This document shows, piece by piece, positions 46,910 to 56,283 of a stretch of DNA of 64,000 nucleotides. A program made the translations under genes and the position numbers. The notes beneath the pieces are model-generated. The model was not told where the DNA came from. It saw nothing but the letters and a program-made list of their open reading frames with translations, and ran no database searches. Origin of the DNA: Pseudothioclava arenosa (GTDB lineage: Bacteria; Pseudomonadota; Alphaproteobacteria; Rhodobacterales; Rhodobacteraceae); the NCBI RefSeq assembly GCF_002358085.1, contig NZ_NTJD01000009.1, positions 92,734 through 156,733 of the forward strand, read 5' to 3'. Within the stretch, counting starts at the first letter, position 1; each line of letters starts with the position of its first letter.

Positions 46910-48418
46910 ATGCGCACCCTGCCCCCCTTCCCGAGCCTGCGCTCCTTTCTCGACCATTGCGCCGAGGCGGGCGAGTTGCGGCTGATCCCCGAGCCGGTCG
47001 CGATCCGTCACCAGATGTCGGCTGTGCATCGGGCGGTGCTGGGGCGCGGCGGACCGGTGCTGCGCTTTGACGCCCCGGTGTCCAAGACCGGCGCGCGCCT
47101 CTCCATGCCCGTCGTCACCAACCTCTTCGGCACCACCGCGCGCGTCGCCGCAGGGCTCGGCGTGACGTTGGACGAGGTGGGCGAGCTGGGCGCTTTTCTG
47201 GCTGCGCTGCGCGCGCCCCCGCCGCCCGAAGGGCTGCGCGACGCGCTCTCGCGCTGGCCGATGCTGAAAGCGGCACTGGCCACCCGGCCCAAGATCGGTG
47301 GCAAGGCCCCGGTGCAGGAGGTCGTGCTGGAGGGCGCGGCAGTGGACATGGGCGCGCTGCCGGTGCAGACGCTCTGGCCCGGAGATGCGGGGCCGCTGAT
47401 TACCTGGCCCGTGGTGCTGACACGGCCTGCGGAAAGCGCGCCCGACGCGGTGCAGACCTATAACGCGGGCGTCTACCGCGCGCAGGTGATCGGGCGCGAC
47501 CGGCTGATCCTGCGCTGGCTCGCGCATCGCGGCGGCGCGGCCCATCACCGCAGCTGGCAGCGCCGGGGCGAAAAGATGCCCGTCGCGATAGTGCTGGGCG
47601 GATCGCCGGGGCTGTTGCTTTCGGCCGCGCTGCCGCTGCCGGAAACCGTGTCGGAACTGAGCTTTTCAGGCGTTCTGTCGGGCACCCGCCCCCGGCTTGT
47701 GGCCGCGCGCACCGTGCCGATCCTCGTGCCCTCCGACGCCGAAATCGTGCTGGAAGGCTGGGTCGATCCGCAAGAAACCGCCCCCGAGGGCCCCTTCGGC
47801 GACCACACCGGCTATTACAACGCCGTCGAGCCCTTCCCGGTGATGCAGATCACCGCGATCACGCACCGCCGCGATCCGCTTTACCTGTCCACCTACACCG
47901 GCCGCCCGCCGGACGAGCCCGCGATCATCGGCGAGGTCTTCAACCGGCTCGCCCTGCCCACGATCCGCGCCCAGATCCCCGAGATCCGCGACCTCTGGCT
48001 GCCGCCTGCGGCCTGTTCCTACCGCATGGCGGTGGTGGCGATCGACAAGCGCTATCCCGGGCAGGCGCGGCGCGTGATGATGGCGCTGTGGGGGATGCTG
48101 CCGCAATTCAGCTATACCAAGACGATCATCGTCGTGGATGACGATATCGACCCGGCGAACTGGGACGATATCGCCTGGGCGCTGGCCACGCGGATGGACC
48201 CGTCGCGCGATGTGATGATCCTGCGCGACACGCCGATGGATTACCTCGATTTCGCCGCGCCCGAGCCGGGGCTGGCGGGCAAGATGGGGATAGACGCGAC
48301 CAACAAGCTCGGCCCCGAGACCCGGCGCGACTGGGGCGAGGTGATGGCCATGGCGCCCGCCGACGAAGCCTTTGCCACCGAGCTGCTCGCGCGCCACCTT
48401 CCGGAGCTGATACGATGA
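46910..48418 (+). CDS. ubiD: UbiD-family decarboxylase (3-polyprenyl-4-hydroxybenzoate)
   Basis: A 502-aa prenylated-FMN-dependent decarboxylase that removes the carboxyl group from the ubiquinone ring precursor. Seen are AVHRAVLGRGGPVLRF, WLAHRGGAAHHRSWQRRG, EGPFGDHTGYYNAVEPFPVM (with the catalytic-site Glu), and VDDDIDPANWDDIAWALATRMDP. Its cofactor is made by UbiX, encoded by the next gene with a 4-nt overlap. Confidence 0.95.
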   Translation: MRTLPPFPSLRSFLDHCAEAGELRLIPEPVAIRHQMSAVHRAVLGRGGPVLRFDAPVSKTGARLSMPVVTNLFGTTARVAAGLGVTLDEVGELGAFLAALRAPPPPEGLRDALSRWPMLKAALATRPKIGGKAPVQEVVLEGAAVDMGALPVQTLWPGDAGPLITWPVVLTRPAESAPDAVQTYNAGVYRAQVIGRDRLILRWLAHRGGAAHHRSWQRRGEKMPVAIVLGGSPGLLLSAALPLPETVSELSFSGVLSGTRPRLVAARTVPILVPSDAEIVLEGWVDPQETAPEGPFGDHTGYYNAVEPFPVMQITAITHRRDPLYLSTYTGRPPDEPAIIGEVFNRLALPTIRAQIPEIRDLWLPPAACSYRMAVVAIDKRYPGQARRVMMALWGMLPQFSYTKTIIVVDDDIDPANWDDIAWALATRMDPSRDVMILRDTPMDYLDFAAPEPGLAGKMGIDATNKLGPETRRDWGEVMAMAPADEAFATELLARHLPELIR

Positions 48419-48990
48419 GACAACCTTCTGTGATCCTTGGGATTTCCGGCGCATCCGGCGCGGCCCTCGGGCTCTGGGCCGCGCGTCATCTGGCGGCACT
48501 TGGTGTCGGCATCGAGCTGGTGATGAGCCCCGCCGCCGAGCGCACGCTGGCCGAGGAATGCCCGCCCGAGGCACGCGCCGAGCTGGAGGCGCTGGCCACC
48601 GCCCGCCATCCGGTCAACGACATCGGCGCGCGCATCGCCTCGGGCTCAGCCCCGGTCGCGGGGATGATCGTCGCGCCCTGTTCGATGCGCTCGCTCGCGG
48701 CAATCGCGCAGGGGCTGGATGACAACCTGCTGACCCGCGCGGCCTCGGTACAACTCAAGGAACGCCGCCCGCTGCTCCTGCTCGCGCGCGAGGCGCCGCT
48801 GACGCTGGCGCATCTACGCAACATGCTGGCCGCGACCGAGATGGGCGCGGTGATCGCGCCGCCCGTGCCCGCCTTCTACCTGAAGCCCCAGACGCTGGAC
48901 GAAGCCTGCGCCCAGATCGCCGCGCGCGCCGTCGACATGCTGCGCCTCGGCCCGCCCCGCGCCGCCGCCTGGAGCGGCAAGCCCCTCTAG
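48415..48990 (+). CDS. ubiX: Flavin prenyltransferase UbiX
   Basis: A 191-aa enzyme that joins FMN to a dimethylallyl group for UbiD. It starts MRQPSVILGISGASGAALGLW, the FMN-binding signature, and has PVAGMIVAPCSMRSLAAIAQGLDDNLLTRAA and the C-terminal LARRAPLTLAHLRNM-type motif (LLAREAPLTLAHLRNMLAATEMGAVIAPPVPAFY). It overlaps ubiD, so both are cotranscribed. Confidence 0.96.
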   Translation: MRQPSVILGISGASGAALGLWAARHLAALGVGIELVMSPAAERTLAEECPPEARAELEALATARHPVNDIGARIASGSAPVAGMIVAPCSMRSLAAIAQGLDDNLLTRAASVQLKERRPLLLLAREAPLTLAHLRNMLAATEMGAVIAPPVPAFYLKPQTLDEACAQIAARAVDMLRLGPPRAAAWSGKPL

Positions 48991-49053
48991 CCGCGAGGCA
49001 TTGCGGTGGCCCCGCCATTTGCTATGTCTGGTCCTAAGGCTGGCGGAGGTTGC

Positions 49054-49893
49054 ATGGCTCTGGTTCTCGGGATTGATGGCGGCGGCTCCGGTTGCCGCGC
49101 GGCTCTGGCCGATGCCACGGGTCGCGTGCTCGGGCGCGGCGAGGCCGGCCCCGCCAATATCCACAGCGATTTCGACGCCGCGCTGGCCAATATCCTGCGC
49201 GCAACCGAGGCCGCGCTGGCCGAGGCCGGCGCGGGGATCGACACCATCGTCACCGCCGTTCTGGGCCTTGCCGGGGCGAACCTGCCCGAGCTGGCCGAGG
49301 CGCTCGCCCGCCGCCTGCCCTTTCCCGCGCGTGTGATCTCGGACGCGCTGACGGCAGCGCATGGCGCACTGGGACCGGATGACGGGATCGTCGCCGCGAT
49401 CGGCACCGGCTCGGTCTTCGTGCGCCGACAAGGCCCCGAGACCCGGATGATCGGCGGCCACGGGTTTTTGCTGGGCGATGAGGGCAGCGGCGCGGTGCTG
49501 GGGCGCAGCCTCCTGCAGGCCGCGCTCCGCGCCGAGGAAGGTCGCGCGCCGCTCACGCCGCTCCTGTGTGCGGTGCTGGAGGAATTGGGCGGCCCCAACG
49601 GCCTGATGACTTTCGCCCGCGACGCCCGACCCGCCGATTTCGCGGCCCTCGCCCCCCGGCTGATCGACAGCGCCGACCCCGCCGCCGAGGCGATCCTGCG
49701 CGAGGCAACCGAGGAGGTCGCCGCGATCATCGCGCATCTGCAACCCGAAACCGCCCTGCCGGTGGTCTTCCTTGGAGGCCTCGGGCCCAGCTATGCCACA
49801 CGGCTCGGCGCGCGCTGGCCCGCGCTGCCCCCCCGAGGCTCGGCACTGGATGGCGCGCTGGCACTGGCGCTTTCGGAGGCGGCACGGGGCTAA
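49054..49893 (+). CDS. BadF/BadG/BcrA-type ATPase, probable glucosamine or N-acetylglucosamine kinase
   Basis: A 279-aa ASKHA-fold kinase. The first phosphate motif is LGIDGGGSGCRAALAD at residues 5-20, the second is IVAAIGTGSVFVRR near 120, and GGHGFLLGDEGSGAVLGRSLL follows near 140. This pattern is that of bacterial GlcNAc/glucosamine kinases rather than of benzoyl-CoA reductase subunits. No amino-sugar genes are adjacent, so the substrate is uncertain. GGAGG is 6 nt before the ATG at 49054. Confidence 0.82.
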   Translation: MALVLGIDGGGSGCRAALADATGRVLGRGEAGPANIHSDFDAALANILRATEAALAEAGAGIDTIVTAVLGLAGANLPELAEALARRLPFPARVISDALTAAHGALGPDDGIVAAIGTGSVFVRRQGPETRMIGGHGFLLGDEGSGAVLGRSLLQAALRAEEGRAPLTPLLCAVLEELGGPNGLMTFARDARPADFAALAPRLIDSADPAAEAILREATEEVAAIIAHLQPETALPVVFLGGLGPSYATRLGARWPALPPRGSALDGALALALSEAARG

Positions 49894-50002
49894 CCCCCAA
49901 AGACGCCGAAATGCGCCTGCCCACTACAGTTTTCCGCCGCCAGAGGTTCCATCCCCCGCGCGCCGCGCCTAAGATCGGCCAGAGGCAACCGAAAGGAACG
50001 GC

Positions 50003-50800
50003 GTGCGACTTCTGGTTTTCAGCGATCTTGACGGCACTTTGCTGGACCATGAGAGCTATGACCACAGCCCCGCCCTGCCCGCATTGCAACAGCTTCAAGC
50101 CCTTGGCGCGCCAGTCATTCTGGCCTCGTCGAAGACGGCTGCCGAGATGCGGGTCTGGCAGGAACGGCTGGGCCTGACGCGCTGGCCCGCGATTGTCGAA
50201 AATGGAGCGGCGCTGGCCGAAGGCACCCCCGATGACCGCGACTACCGAGCGATCCGCGCGGCCCTTGCGGATCTGCCGCCCGAGCTGCGCGCGCCGTTTC
50301 GCGGCTTTGGCGACATGAGCGTGGCCGAAGTCGCCGGGATCACCGGGCTCTCACCCGAGGCCGCAGAATTGGCCTGCCGCCGCGCCCATTCCGAGCCGGG
50401 GCTCTGGGCAGGCGATGCGCTGGACCGGGCGGCGTTTTTGACGGCGCTGGCCGCGAAGGGGATCGAGGCGCGCTCGGGCGGGCGGTTTCTGACGCTGTCC
50501 TTCGGCGGCACCAAGGCGGGCCGCATGGCCGAGCTGATCGCACGGCTCCGCCCCGACATTACCATCGCGCTTGGCGATGCCCCGAATGACCGCGAGATGA
50601 TCGAGGCCGCCGATTACGGCGTGATCATCCGCAACGATCACGGCCCCGGCCTGCCGCCCCTGCCCGGCGAGGCCGAAGGGCGCATCCGGCGCACAACGCG
50701 CGAAGGCCCTGCGGGCTGGCGCGAAGGGATCGAGACGATCCTGCACGAGATCGGGCTGGCCGAAGCCGCGCCCGCGACCAAAGGAAAGACCCATGGCTGA
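50003..50800 (+). CDS. HAD phosphatase, probable glucosyl/mannosyl-3-phosphoglycerate phosphatase
   Basis: A 265-aa HAD-superfamily phosphatase of the MpgP/YedP type. Motif I is FSDLDGTLLDHESY at residues 6-19, motif II is VILASSKTAAEM with its Ser, and motif IV is IALGDAPNDREMIEAADYGVII near residue 195. It overlaps the downstream GT81-like glycosyltransferase gene by 8 nt. The pair suggests a two-step route to glucosylglycerate, in which this enzyme removes the 3-phosphate. Confidence 0.88.
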   Translation: MRLLVFSDLDGTLLDHESYDHSPALPALQQLQALGAPVILASSKTAAEMRVWQERLGLTRWPAIVENGAALAEGTPDDRDYRAIRAALADLPPELRAPFRGFGDMSVAEVAGITGLSPEAAELACRRAHSEPGLWAGDALDRAAFLTALAAKGIEARSGGRFLTLSFGGTKAGRMAELIARLRPDITIALGDAPNDREMIEAADYGVIIRNDHGPGLPPLPGEAEGRIRRTTREGPAGWREGIETILHEIGLAEAAPATKGKTHG

Positions 50801-52019
50801 CTTCCATCAGAACGGCAATATCGCGCAGTTCCATAACCTGCGCACCCGCCCGCTGGCCGAAATGGATTACGAGATTTCCACCTTCGCCCAGACCCGCAAG
50901 ATCTCGTTGATCCTGCCCTCGCTTTACTCCGAGCTTGAGAGGCCGGCGCTGGATAACATCCTGAATGAACTGGCAAAAGTTCCCTATCTGCACCGCATCA
51001 TCATCGGCCTCGACCGTGCCGACGAAGCGCAATACCGCCACGCGCGCAGCTTCTTTGCCCGCCTGCCGCAAAACCACGTCGTGATCTGGAACGACAGCCC
51101 GCGGATGAAAGCCCTGATGGCGCGGCTCGAGGCGCTGAACCTTGCCCCGCAGGAACCCGGCAAGGGCAAGAACGTCTGGGGCTGCATGGGCTACCTGATC
51201 GCCTGCGCAGACAGCGCCGTGATGGCGATCCACGATTGCGACATCACCACCTATTCGCGCGAGATGCTGTCGCGGCTGGTCTATCCGGTCGCGCATCCGG
51301 GGTTTTCCTATCAGCTTGCCAAGGGCTTCTACCCGCGCATCGGCAATAACAAGCTGGGCGGGCGGGTTACGCGCAACCTCGTCAGCCCGCTCCTGATCTC
51401 GCTGAAGAAGGTGATCGGGGACCGCGATTACATCGACTACCTGCGCGCCTTCCGCTACCCGCTCTCGGGCGAGTTCGCGCTGCGCACCGCCTCGCTGCCC
51501 GATCTGCGCATTCCCTCGGACTGGGGGCTGGAGATCGGCGTGCTGTCGGAGGCCTGGCGCAACCTCGGGCCGCGCGCGGTCTGTCAGGTCGAGATCGCCG
51601 ACATCTACGATCACAAGCATCAGGACCTGTCGCCCGAGGATGCGCGCGCGGGGCTGAACCGGATGTCGATGGATATCTGCAAGGCGATCTATCGCAAGCT
51701 TGCCGCAGACGGCACGGTGTTCACGCCTAACGTTTTCCGCACGCTGAAGGCCACCTATTACCGGCGCGCGCTCGATATGCTTGACGTCTATTCGCATGAC
51801 GCGGCGATGAACGGGCTCACCTTCGACCGCCATGCCGAGGAAATGTCGATCAACCTCTTCGCCGAGAATATCATGCGCGCGGGGCAGGTGTTCCTTGATA
51901 ACCCGCAAGAGGCCCCCTTCATTCCGAACTGGAACCTCGTGCATTCGGCCGACCCGACGCTTCTGGCTGATTTCAAGGCGGCGGTCGCGGCCGATCAGGC
52001 GGAATTCGCACCGGCCTGA
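50793..52019 (+). CDS. GT81-like glycosyltransferase, probable glucosyl-3-phosphoglycerate synthase
   Basis: A 408-aa cytosolic GT-A glycosyltransferase. It has LILPSLYSELERPALDNILNEL near residue 38, a GKGKNVWGCMGYLIA segment, and the DxD motif VMAIHDCDITTYSREMLSRL near residue 150, then PLSGEFALRTASLPDLRIPSDWGLEIGVL. This layout matches GT81 enzymes of the GpgS type, which transfer glucose from an NDP-sugar to 3-phosphoglycerate. It overlaps the phosphatase gene and its stop is 1 nt from the stop of the convergent GH13 phosphorylase gene. Confidence 0.88.
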   Translation: MADFHQNGNIAQFHNLRTRPLAEMDYEISTFAQTRKISLILPSLYSELERPALDNILNELAKVPYLHRIIIGLDRADEAQYRHARSFFARLPQNHVVIWNDSPRMKALMARLEALNLAPQEPGKGKNVWGCMGYLIACADSAVMAIHDCDITTYSREMLSRLVYPVAHPGFSYQLAKGFYPRIGNNKLGGRVTRNLVSPLLISLKKVIGDRDYIDYLRAFRYPLSGEFALRTASLPDLRIPSDWGLEIGVLSEAWRNLGPRAVCQVEIADIYDHKHQDLSPEDARAGLNRMSMDICKAIYRKLAADGTVFTPNVFRTLKATYYRRALDMLDVYSHDAAMNGLTFDRHAEEMSINLFAENIMRAGQVFLDNPQEAPFIPNWNLVHSADPTLLADFKAAVAADQAEFAPA

Positions 52020-53783
52020 TCAGCCGTGATTGGTGATCCAGCGGCACTGATAAGGCGCCAGCGTGATCGTCCCGTCCGGGTCGATCACCTCACCCGAGAG
52101 CAGATCCTGCCAATGCTCATCCGCGATCAGGTTGAGCGAAAAGGCTTCCATTTCAACGACTTCATCCGAGACATTATGCAGGGCAAAGATCGACTGGATG
52201 CGATCGAGCGATTGCCGCCAGACACCCAAAACCCGGTCGTCAAGTTGCAACGTGAGCTGCGTCGCATTCGGATGGAAGGCCGCCTGATGGCTGCGCAGCC
52301 GCAGACGCCGCGCCATTTCCGACAGCACCCGCGCCTGATCGCTCGACGGGTCATCGAGCCGCGACAGCAGGTCTGGGTAGTGCCAACGATGGCGGTTGAT
52401 CGCCCGATTCATGCCGCGCCGGGTGACCGACTCGCTGTCATTCGGCGTCGCGGTCAGTGAATGGATGTAAAAGGCCGGGATGCCTTCGAGCGACATCACG
52501 ATGGTCTGCGAACAGAGAAACCGCTCGACCTTGAGCGCCTCGACGCCCGCAAAGGTGCGGGTCAGCGCGTCGAAATAGCCGCAGTTGATTTCATAGGGCG
52601 CCTCGGTGCCATCGGTCAGCGAGCGCATCGAGACGAGCCCCCCCACCCCTCGGATAGTCGCGATCATCCGCGTGATCTCAGTCGGCGGCAAAAGCCCCTC
52701 GACCGGGCGCATCCCGATCCCGTCATGGCTGGCGGTAAAGTTGAAATAGGCGCATCCCAGCGGCGCGGGCGGCATCGAGCGCAACCAGCTGCGCAATGCA
52801 CCCACCCGCCCCGACAGCATTGCATGCAGGATCAGGGGCGGCAGCGGGAAATTGTAAACCATATGCGCCTCGTCCCGGCGCCCGAAATACGACAGGTTCT
52901 CGGCCTTGGGGACGTTGGTTTCGGTGATCAGGATCAGCTTTTCGCTCGAAAAATCCGCGAGAAGCCGCATCAGTTTGACCACCGCATGGGTCTGCGGCAG
53001 GTGGATCGAGGGCGTCCCGGGCTGCTTCCACAAGAAAGCCACCGCATCGAGGCGCAGCGTGCGCACGCCCTGATCGACGTGAAACCGGATCACGCGCAGC
53101 ATTTCCAGCAACACCTCGGGATTACGAAAATCGAGGTCGATCTGGTCATGGCTGAAGGTACACCAGACATGGCGCGGGCCCATCGCGGTCTGCACTTCGC
53201 GCAGCAGGGGCGTCGTGCGCGGGCGCACCACCATCGACAGATCCTCATTGGGCGAGGCCTCCATGAAGAACCCGTCATAGGGTTTCTGCCCCTGCCGATA
53301 GGCGTTGAACCACGCGCCCTGCGAAGACACATGGTTCAGCACGAGGTCCGACATCAACCCGAATTCCGCGACGATCCGGCGAATGTCGGGCCAGTCGCCC
53401 AGCGCCGGATCGACCTTGTAGAAATCGGTCACCGCAAAGCCATCGTCCGAGGTGTAGGGAAAATAGGGCAGGATATGCACGCTGTTGACCGCACCCGAGA
53501 GCCGCTCGGTCAGGAAATCCAGCAAAAGATCCAGCGGTTTGTGCTGCCCGTCCGTGACGCTGTTGCCATAGGTGATGACCAGCGCGTCAGACTCGCTCCA
53601 CAGGTTGTTCGAGGGCCGCCGCTGCCGTTGGCGCCGCATCCGCCCCTCGGGCCAATAGGCCGCGATCACTGCACTCACCAACTCCTGGCTATCCCGCTCG
53701 GGATAAATCTCTTGCAGCAGCGCCTGAAGACGCCCTTCCAAAGCGGTCGAAAGTGTCGGTGTCGCGATCGCCCCATCCCCCAA
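52020..53783 (-). CDS. GH13_18 phosphorylase, probable glucosylglycerate phosphorylase
   Basis: A 587-aa family 13 glycoside phosphorylase of the sucrose phosphorylase group. The TIM-barrel motifs are SDLVLNHVS, VRTLRLDAVAFLWK (nucleophile Asp), LILITETNV (acid/base Glu) and NFTASHDGIGMRP (stabilising Asp). The context with a glucosylglycerate phosphatase and GT81 gene favours glucosylglycerate as substrate over sucrose, giving glucose-1-phosphate and glycerate. The start is TTG at 53783; no in-frame ATG precedes residue 49. Convergent with the synthase. Confidence 0.85.
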   Translation of the reverse strand: MGDGAIATPTLSTALEGRLQALLQEIYPERDSQELVSAVIAAYWPEGRMRRQRQRRPSNNLWSESDALVITYGNSVTDGQHKPLDLLLDFLTERLSGAVNSVHILPYFPYTSDDGFAVTDFYKVDPALGDWPDIRRIVAEFGLMSDLVLNHVSSQGAWFNAYRQGQKPYDGFFMEASPNEDLSMVVRPRTTPLLREVQTAMGPRHVWCTFSHDQIDLDFRNPEVLLEMLRVIRFHVDQGVRTLRLDAVAFLWKQPGTPSIHLPQTHAVVKLMRLLADFSSEKLILITETNVPKAENLSYFGRRDEAHMVYNFPLPPLILHAMLSGRVGALRSWLRSMPPAPLGCAYFNFTASHDGIGMRPVEGLLPPTEITRMIATIRGVGGLVSMRSLTDGTEAPYEINCGYFDALTRTFAGVEALKVERFLCSQTIVMSLEGIPAFYIHSLTATPNDSESVTRRGMNRAINRHRWHYPDLLSRLDDPSSDQARVLSEMARRLRLRSHQAAFHPNATQLTLQLDDRVLGVWRQSLDRIQSIFALHNVSDEVVEMEAFSLNLIADEHWQDLLSGEVIDPDGTITLAPYQCRWITNHG

Positions 53784-53973
53784 GCTCTTGGCACGTCTAT
53801 CAATTAACTATTAATGCCGCGCGGAGCTGGCGGTAAAGTCAGGATCGCTCCATTCCCGAGCTTCAAGGGATCGACTGCGACCAATGAAGCGGCACTGCCC
53901 GAAAAAGCGGCGAAGCATAGTTCGGACCGGGCGCTCGACGGTGGTTCCTCAGCCGCAATGGCGGTGTGGTCGC

Positions 53974-56283
53974 TCATTCCCCGGCATCGGGGACGTCCAA
54001 AGCGCGCAACAGTTGATCAAGCGCCGCGCGCTCCGCCTCGGACTTCCTCAACAGCCCCCGTGCGCGCGTCAGGGCTGCCGCGTCCTCCCCGTTGCCTGTC
54101 GCTTGTGACGTCATATCTGAGCCCGGCGGCGTGGCGCCCCCCGCAATCTCGAACGCGCGCAGAAACTCCTGTTCCTCTGCGCCCCCCGTTTCTTCGATCA
54201 CACCCCAGTTTCCGGCAAGCCAGGCCGCTTGCACAGCCTCCGGGCGCGCACCGGTTTGTTCAAAATGCTCAAGCGCGGCGGAGTAATCGCCAAGGAGCAT
54301 CAAAGCCTCTGCCCGCAACCTGTCTTCCGCCGCGCCATTGAGCCCCGAAAGATACGCGAGCGCGGCGGGCCCATCCTTTTCGGCCAAAGCCGTCTGAGCG
54401 AGCACGCGACGCCCCCGCCCCAAAGCGCGCGTTTCCGCATTCAGCGCATCACGCGCGGCCGCCGAAAAACCAAGTTCTACCAGCCGTTCCGCAATTTTCA
54501 GACGAGTATCCGCTTTCAGGGAAACCCGCAGAATCTTTTCTCGATGGCTGAAATAGGTCTTGAGGAACAGTGGATCGAGTTCGATCCGCGCAACCATCTC
54601 GAACAGCGTGGCAAGGGTCTGCGGGTACAAACTCTCTACGTCGGGAAACTCAGGCAAAACAGTAGCCGCCCCGAACGCCCCTTCGAAATCTCCGGCCGAC
54701 CCCAGCCCCAAAGCATAAGCACGCTGCAAGGGCGCCCCGGACTGGTCCTTGCGCAGCTCGAAGGCAAGAGCCGCAGCCGTTTCTGTCAAATGCCGCTCGA
54801 CCACATCATGACGTGCGACTATTTCCTCGACAAGAAGGAGAAGTGCCTGAGGAGATTCCACTTCAGCGGTCCTTGCGACATGTCCGAGCCGGTCGATCGC
54901 GCGGTCTTTCGCCCCGGTCGCAAGATCAATACGTGCGGTCATCATATCTGCAGCACCGCTTTCAGCAGGGGCGACCCGCTCGAACGCAGCCAGAATGGCC
55001 CTGGCCTCTTCTTTCGCGCCAAGGCCAATCAGCCTTTGCACCAACCGCTCCCCGATAAAGCCTCGGAAATGCGAAGGAAGCGCAGAATAGGTGCGCTTTA
55101 TGGCCTCAAAGTTAATCACCGTCGCAATGTCTTCCGACGTCGCCAAAACCGCCCATAGGGCCACCGGCCCATCGCAACTCGACAGCTGTGCTAACCCCGT
55201 GAATTCATGCGTTGAACCTTCAGAGAGGACTGCCGCCATCAGGTGAATTGGCAATGCATCTTTCTCGGGCAGATCAAACGCCTCGACCAGCGCCCTCGCT
55301 TCATCTCCAAACCCGAAAGCGATGTGGATACGAGCCAATCGCACGACATCCTCGGGTGACGTCCGATCGAATTCACCATAGAGGTCCCTCCGCGCGGCTG
55401 CGATCTGCGCAGTCGCGGGTTCATCGTCAATCCAGCTTGCGACATCAAAGCTCCCCTCGGCGGGGCAACTGCCAGCTCCGACAAACTGGGGCATAGCTCT
55501 TGCCTCGACGCCGGCATCACGATCAATCGCGGTCAGGCTTTTCACGGCGAGGTGGCCAGCCGGAGCCTCGCCCGCCCCCTGTTCCTCATCGTTCATTCCG
55601 TCCTTCGGATCCGATGCAAACTCAGGGTCAGCCGACGCATCCTCGCCCGACGACAAAGGAAGATGTATCAAGCCCTGCGCGGCGGCCCGCCCCAACTGCT
55701 CCAGAAGGTTCGATTCCGCCTCAGCCAGTCGCGCGTCCGGGGCCTCCGAAAGCTTCGGCACAACCGAGGGCAAAGCTTCGGGAATGGTGACAACAGAAGG
55801 CGTTCCTGCCGCCTCCCAAACGCCTGGAAAAGAGTCCGCATGCACGGCAATGCTCGGATAAGATCGGGCGATTTCCTGGACGAGTTTGCCACCCTCTGAC
55901 TCCGGCGCCAGCTTCGCATGCGTGTCCTCCGGTTCGGACCTGAAATCGAGTACAATACCGCCATCCGAAAGCTGAAAAGCTGCGGCGGAAACCGAGTCCG
56001 CAGTTCGAAACGTAAGCCCCGACGGACGGTTACTTCTGGAAACGTCCAGAACCCGGGTTCGGGGAATCAGATTAAACACCTGCTCCAGCAGAAACTCAGG
56101 GTTTTCAATATCCAGATCAAGCCGATACCCGTCGGCTTGCCGCTCAAGGGTCCAATCGGTTCCCGTAGGGGTCATGACGACGAGGCGCGAAAAATCGGCA
56201 TGTTCCCCTGAGCGCACGAGGATCGGCTCCGCCGCAAGCTGCGTCGCGATCAGCATAAAAATCGCAAAGAGCCGCGCGATCAT
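53974..56283 (-). CDS. Large periplasmic AMIN/TPR-like protein of the motility operon
   Basis: A 769-aa protein I cannot name. A signal peptide (residues 1-18) ends at LAAEP. Residues about 20-118 form a beta-rich domain resembling AMIN (VRSGEHADFSRLVV, DGYRLDLDIEN, GGIVLDFRSEPED). From about 290 to 740 the sequence is helical in a TPR-like pattern (for example AYALGLGSAGDFEGAFGAATVLP). Its start overlaps the motA stop by 4 nt and motE is two genes upstream. Because MotE in rhizobia is the chaperone of the periplasmic motor protein MotC, this may be a MotC-like stator helper; that is inference. Confidence 0.7.
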   Translation of the reverse strand: MIARLFAIFMLIATQLAAEPILVRSGEHADFSRLVVMTPTGTDWTLERQADGYRLDLDIENPEFLLEQVFNLIPRTRVLDVSRSNRPSGLTFRTADSVSAAAFQLSDGGIVLDFRSEPEDTHAKLAPESEGGKLVQEIARSYPSIAVHADSFPGVWEAAGTPSVVTIPEALPSVVPKLSEAPDARLAEAESNLLEQLGRAAAQGLIHLPLSSGEDASADPEFASDPKDGMNDEEQGAGEAPAGHLAVKSLTAIDRDAGVEARAMPQFVGAGSCPAEGSFDVASWIDDEPATAQIAAARRDLYGEFDRTSPEDVVRLARIHIAFGFGDEARALVEAFDLPEKDALPIHLMAAVLSEGSTHEFTGLAQLSSCDGPVALWAVLATSEDIATVINFEAIKRTYSALPSHFRGFIGERLVQRLIGLGAKEEARAILAAFERVAPAESGAADMMTARIDLATGAKDRAIDRLGHVARTAEVESPQALLLLVEEIVARHDVVERHLTETAAALAFELRKDQSGAPLQRAYALGLGSAGDFEGAFGAATVLPEFPDVESLYPQTLATLFEMVARIELDPLFLKTYFSHREKILRVSLKADTRLKIAERLVELGFSAAARDALNAETRALGRGRRVLAQTALAEKDGPAALAYLSGLNGAAEDRLRAEALMLLGDYSAALEHFEQTGARPEAVQAAWLAGNWGVIEETGGAEEQEFLRAFEIAGGATPPGSDMTSQATGNGEDAAALTRARGLLRKSEAERAALDQLLRALDVPDAGE

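Noticed and set aside
47666..48574. A minus-strand open frame opposite ubiD/ubiX
   Set aside because: Low-complexity antisense frame; the plus strand encodes well-conserved UbiD and UbiX.
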